Assembly: GCF_022581195.2 (NCBI RefSeq)
Contig: NC_061466.1
Location: 10,912,001-10,976,000 of the forward strand
From: Helicoverpa zea
Taxonomy: Eukaryota; Arthropoda; Insecta; Lepidoptera; Noctuidae
Direction: 5' to 3'
DNA: 64,000 nucleotides
Positions 58,201 to 64,000 of this stretch are shown one piece after another (position 1 is the stretch's first letter; every line of letters starts with the position of its first letter). Below the pieces are notes generated by a model. That model was not told the DNA's origin. It was given only the letters and a program-made list of their open reading frames with translations, and did not search any database. The position numbers and the translations under genes were made by a program.

Positions 58201-61200
58201 ATATATTGAGGAAAATACAATACTGACAGTATATTGCTACACAAAAAAAAGGTGAGAAAAATATGGCTCCCTTTAAAAACTACACCCAGTTTCAAATATT
58301 CCACGTACCTCTAGTGGAATTAGTTTTTCAAGTTTTACAGTATCGCCCTGGAATCAATATCGCTACATATTATAAAATACAATATTCAAATTTTCAAACA
58401 TTTTAGTATTTTTTCCGCACAGTCAAAGTTTCCTATTTACACAATGCAATATAAAATTACAACAAACTACAACCAGACTAATCATAATAAACATAGTATC
58501 AACACTTCGAGCAACAATTCCAAAGAAACTACAGCAAAAAGTTTTATCTACACCATAATAATGTGCAGACTGTCCTGCCTGGCGGCCGCAACAGTGTGGC
58601 CACCCGAAGGTCTCGAAGTTGGCACAAACAGACATTAGCGCCGTATCTGCGCCGCCAGAGAGTTTGTCTTGCGGGGCACAGAACTGTGTGGTCACATAGT
58701 ATGCTGTGCTGACTTCTGAGAGAATTGTCAACATTATTTTGTATGATGTAGATGATACTTTTTTGATATGTTTAAGATATTATTATCTGAACAAAAAGAG
58801 AGAGATTTTGGAATGTGGGAGTTTGTTTTTATTCAAAGTCAAAGCAAATATTTGTACATTACAGGATATGAACCATACGTATCACCAACGTGGCTGGTAG
58901 ATTAGTACACAAATACGACTTAATAGTACATATTTAGCAAGGATCAAGCTGAGTTTACCTCTTCAATTAGGTATCTACAATAAACTGTAGTGTTTGTAAA
59001 TTGTGTGTCCCTAACCTTTAGTTACGTTTCCTGTAAGTTTAGGCCTATTGTTCAGCGGTGACCTATAACCGACACACTATTAGTGTAGGTACGGAAGTTA
59101 ATCCTGAATCAATTACATTGCCATTTACGAGTTTTTGTTCTAGCAATTAAATGTAAAGAAAAACAATTTATTTGATTTTGTCAGCTTATTGTTAACAGTG
59201 ATTGCTTTGACTGCCTTGTAATAGCTGCATCCTTTATGTTAAATTTCCTTCTAATTATAGCACAATGAGAGTTTAAAATAAGCAAATCATTAAGTTAAAT
59301 TAGCCATAGTAAACTATTTACGCTTGTACAAGTTGTCAAAAGTAATTGAGTCATAAGGTTATTTTTTGTTTTTACAAACTAAAATAACTTATTTCACAGA
59401 ACAAAAGAAAATCTTTCAAATGTGTTTAGCATTTGTGAATAATTTACGGCAGTTGTTGGAGTCGTTATCGTATATAAATAATTCACATAAATATATATAT
59501 ATATATATATATATATTCATTCATATTAAATATATAATATATATTCCATACATAAGGATTATGATAACCTTGGCAAAACTTAACGAAGTAATAAAAATTG
59601 TCTTATTTTTGTTATATATTCTTATCTAGCCATCACGACGGTGAACAGTTGTCGGTACAAACCAAATTGCAGAGAAGGCAATAACGTTCTACATACTTAT
59701 AGATTGTAATCTCACCGAAATTACTAGTCATTTGCTAACACTAGGAATTCCAAATTCAAGCTGAAACTATTCTACAAATTACGAGCCTGAACAGAACCTA
59801 CACATTTTCTTTAATTTGCTTTATTAGCATTAAAACACAATTTCTTGCTTTCAGACTGAATCAAGACTTTACATCATTACTCAAAAACCCTAGATATTGT
59901 TATCGAAATGTAGGCTTCGAGTATGTTTCTAGAATTATCGTAATCACACACAATAACTTTGTAGACTTATTGTTGTAACAATAACAAACTAGAAGTACTT
60001 ATTATTTGTTCTATTGTGATGTTTAGTTGAAGGCTACATGTAAGAGCTAAGAGGAGGCAAACTCAATAAATGTGGAATGTAATTGAACTTCTAAAATTAG
60101 ACTAGTCTAACCTAGTAGGTAACCTATAAAGTAGGTGATTTAATGTTTTTATACAAAACCCATAGAACCTAGAACTCGTACAAAAACAACATTTAAACAA
60201 AAGCTGGGAGGTAGCACGCGAGTCCCGGAGTCCGTCACCAACTTGGGGTGCAAACTTAGACAATTACCCCGTGATTACGCCAAATGTGACCGGCGCGATT
60301 TGCGCCACGACACTTGATTTAGCGCTCCCGGGAACTTCGTCCGTCCCGGGGCTGTGCCCATCACTGCGACTGACTGCCAAGGATCTCAGCTCCCACAGAA
60401 AACTACGGCCAGAACTCTGGATGGATTTTGAAGAACCGTTATTGAATTAATCTGGAGTATATTTTAGTGTGATCTGTCTGAGAATTTCATGGTTATATCG
60501 TTAAAGTTGTAATAGGCTGACGAATGCACTGAAATAAAATATTGAGTCTGATCAAAAAATTCAATTAGTTAGTCTTCATATATCTTTAGGCTACGATCTC
60601 AATCGATAAAATACCATCTCAACTTTATCAAGTTAATAATTTATTATAAAAAAGCCAAGCTGATATTGTAAATAAATTATTACGATCAACCTGACCGCTA
60701 GATGCTACCAAAGTCAAATTCCAAGTCAAAGGTGAAAATACTTAATGTTAAGGAGCACACAATTAATAATTTATTGTTGAGTCAAAGAGTTGATCACTTG
60801 GAAATGATACACCTGTAGATGGAAAAAACCCTGACTAATAAATATCTGCATAATAAGTCTCTTTAATGAACAAAAAATTATAGCTTTAATTTCTATTAGA
60901 ATAGACAATTACATTATAATCGAAATTAAATGTCATTCATGTTTTTGATATCCATTCATTGATTAAGAAGGTTGTTGCCCTTAATTATTTTCAGGTTTAA
61001 CCTAACCACCTGTAACTTGGAATCTGTTCCCGCCATCGATTTTGTGTATTTTACAGATAAACATAGTTTAATGTGAGTGATCTTAATAAAGTGAAACGTC
61101 AATATAATTATGTTTGATTGCAACAATATCCCTGTGTTAATATTTTTGACTATAGTGGTAATAAAAAGTTTATATTAAGTACTGTGGGCTATAAGTAAAA

Positions 61201-64000
61201 GCTTAAAGCCTATGTCCACATGGTCGTTGCACTCGTAAAGCAAAACGTCTAGTCACCGCAGTTGCAACAATAAACGTTAAGCCATTTGTCTACACTTTTA
61301 ATGGACACATGCTGTTGTCATTTGTTTTTCTATCTATGCAGTATGTACACGCTACGTTATTTGAAGGAGATATAAAGGTTCTTTTATCATAACATAATTT
61401 TGTGAACTTAATTAATTTTCACAACTAATAAGAAAGTACTTGTACAGGTACATATGTTTATTTAGATTTTTTTTTGCGAATTTGCTTTTATCAACATAAT
61501 TTAGAAACCAGAACTTAGAGTGAAGAGTACTTGTATGTAACAACGCTTGCTTAAAAAAGAGAAGACTTGAATTTGTATCGACTTTTATTTGTAATCGGTC
61601 AAATCATTGGTAGAAAACATAGTTTCCAACACACTTAGCACCAATAGAACATCTCTAAGATTACTTTAGTAAAACTGCATATTACAGACCATACTACTTG
61701 CACTCTTTTCTTTTTACAGAACAGTATGTGTAGTTACTATCTTTTTGTAAAATTCACAATTCTGGGCCATATGCACTATGCAAATGCACTTCCCCAGAAG
61801 AACAAGTATAAAGTCAATTCGCAGAACAAAGAACCGAGAACTAGATGCAGACTGCACCGACATACTTATTGTGTGCACTTGCGTGGAATTTATACACGGA
61901 ATCAATATGGCGAACTGCTGGCAACTCGGTACAACTGTACGCGTGTGGAAAGCCGACAACTTTCCTACGAGTGGGGTGAATGCTGCTAAAACTGGATCAC
62001 GTTTTTTGTACAGTGATTTCGAATCATTAATCATATTATATAATTTCCATTATTATATGTAATACTATGAGAAATGTGAAAACAATAAAAGATAATTTGT
62101 AAACTCTCACACAGACAAGAACTCTGTATGTACCCCTACTTATTACCCATCTTAGAAACCAAAATTGCAACAACAAAAAATCACATTATCTTTCCCCTAA
62201 CTGAAGTTTAATGACCCGTTAAATCTGAACTTATCTATTAAAGTTTTTGTTACATAAAAAGGTCAAAACAAAATGGCGGCGGCATAGCAAATTGTGTGTA
62301 AATACGTCGTTCATCATGGCGATGTATCTGTGCGCATGTTACTGTAAATACCACGCAATTACTATGAAGTACATTACGCTTGTAACTAGTGAATTATGTA
62401 ATCTAATTATCATGCTTCGAGTACGGATGGGAATTTTGAAGCAATTAATTATTGTTACGTTTTGAGGGCCTACTGGCTATCATAATAACTCTCCTGGACG
62501 GTTTGGGGTTAAGCTGCGTTAGTTTCGGTCATTTCGTGGGTGGGTAACCTTACTTAGCTCGTTAGACGTACGAGAGCACTTTAAATAGTCCTCCTATTTA
62601 CTGGAACTGGTAACTATAATATACCTACTCAAAATATCTGATGCTAAAATTATATCAATTTGTCTAAAGCGAATTCAAATAGAAATATTAATAGGATGTT
62701 ATACCGAAATAGAAGATGCTCTCGATATTTGGATTTAGCAGACAATCAATTAAATAAATATAGTACAGCTATCACTTGGTGCAGTTACCCTAGTAACAAA
62801 CTGTAGGGAACAAGTGCAGTACAATGAATCGGTGTAGTTACTGAGCCGCAGGTGTCGTCAATGTTTAGTTATTCCACAAATAATAGGTACTAATTATTCG
62901 CAAGAGGTCAACTTATTAACAAGTGAAGTCTTTAAAGTGAAAAATATTATGTAGAAAAGTATCTACATATGTACAACATAGACTGTGTGAGGTACTCACT
63001 TCATAACCATGTGTAATATCGAGTGATGAAAAATATTCGGAAAAAGGGTGTGTTTTTCTGATGCCTTTTTCATTAGTGTGCTTCCATTTTTTAAACAAAA
63101 CTTTATAAGCAAGGATACAAAAAAATAAAAAAACGTATCTAACATCAGTTTTGTTCCGTAATCCATCCGATTCTACTCTCATATAACTCTGAACGAGCAA
63201 TCCCAAAAACAGTGCCCTCGTGAAACTGTGAACAAGTTTAATCGTTTCGGATCCATTGCAGTGCATTTCAAACTACAATCATATAATAAAACCGAGTTAG
63301 TGTGCAGTCGCCATTAATCCGCGCGCAGGTGTGTACCCCGCTTTACAGCACACATTGGGGATTCGCTCAGAGATTGGTTCGCGTTTCTATTGCATTCAGA
63401 TAACTTTAATTGAATGTTTTTTGTGAATTTATTTACTAAACACGTGAAAACTGTTTTTGAGGAAAAATATATAGAAACTGGAGTTTGAAGTCTTTTAATT
63501 TAGGAATAAAGTATTGCATCGAAACACTAGCGTACAATTATTGTGATAGCTCAAGTAACCTATACAACAGTCAATTTTTTTCACATTGACGAATTTTCCG
63601 AACGACATAGCCCGGTTCGACGTGTTGGGTGGACGGGTGAATACAGAAAACAATTGAAAACTGCAGGTATGCAAATACCTAACGTTAACACACAACTACA
63701 AGTCGCGCGGAAATCCACCAGTGTGGAAATGCTGTATAAACGTAAAATCATAATACTTACATTAACACTACACAATGATTTGCTCATTAATCCAAATGAA
63801 AATATTATAATTACACAATGCAATTTCCACTTACAAATGGAGTCTGGAACGTTCTCAGCGATATCTGACCTAAAAAAATAAAAAGGAAAGCATACGGAAG
63901 GATATAAGAAAGTTTTTAATTAAAAGTAGGTTCCATTCGCGGCGCGCATAGATTTCCATAGATAACGTCGACGCGCGATAACTCGCTCCGCGTTCCTTTT
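55204..64000. other. Long anonymous region to the end of the window
   Basis: About 8.8 kb without a recognised gene. GC-rich patches lie at about 60205-60395 and 63925-63990. Around 61726-62062 three frames (two plus, one minus) are open together for about 260-320 bases, preceded by a splice-acceptor-like 'ttctttttacag' at 61709-61720; none gives a known domain. A 112-codon frame at 63543-63881 is likewise unrecognised. Confidence 0.4.
59491..59516 (+). repeat. (AT)n microsatellite
   Basis: About 13 alternating AT units, followed by further imperfect AT-rich sequence to about 59545. Confidence 0.9.

Overview
The window reads as a stretch of lepidopteran (moth or butterfly) nuclear DNA. It is AT-rich, has no operons, carries short chance reading frames on both strands, and is crowded with repeats whose ends match ones I know from Lepidoptera: tRNA-headed SINEs with (TAACAG)n or (ATG)n tails, a Lep1-type Helitron ending in CTAG, and the repeat ending in the 'ccgactcgcacttggccgg' motif. 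I cannot name the species. I found no exon of a host gene that I can defend, so the window is best read as intergenic or intronic DNA shaped by transposons.

Layout. 1-22.4 kb: mostly anonymous AT-rich DNA. It holds a SINE tail (2648-2726), a 227-bp MITE with 60-bp terminal inverted repeats (2935-3161), a foldback plus Helitron-like repeat (7997-9139), a 568-bp repeat (10533-11100), several degenerate SINE or Helitron pieces (18.6-19.4 kb, 21.5 kb) and a 206-bp Lep1-like Helitron (22010-22215). 22.4-29.2 kb: a second, inverted copy of the 568-bp repeat, then a complete 6.2-kb non-LTR retrotransposon on the minus strand. It has intact ORF1 (588 aa) and ORF2 (1216 aa: endonuclease, reverse transcriptase, RNase H, CCHC) and a 13-bp target-site duplication. 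29.5-34.5 kb: two copies of a composite foldback repeat. The first is interrupted by a complete tRNA-SINE with its own 11-bp duplication; the second shows the empty site. A GC-rich, TATA-containing block lies between them. 35.7-36.3 kb: a non-autonomous hAT element with an exact 8-bp duplication.

38.2-41.8 kb: a complete 3.6-kb cut-and-paste DNA transposon with 38-bp inverted repeats, a probable TATA target duplication and an uninterrupted 796-aa DDD/E-type transposase, which I tentatively place in or near the Sola superfamily. 42.1-43.4 kb: second copies of the Helitron-like repeat and of the 227-bp MITE. 43.4-64 kb: largely featureless DNA with a few GC-rich blocks, a short repeat piece (50.9 kb), a minus-strand SINE (54847-55203) and an AT microsatellite (59.5 kb).

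Two elements look capable of movement on sequence grounds: the retrotransposon and the Sola-like element. The SINEs, MITEs and hAT element have no coding capacity and would depend on enzymes made elsewhere. Most other short reading frames are chance or antisense shadows and were left out.
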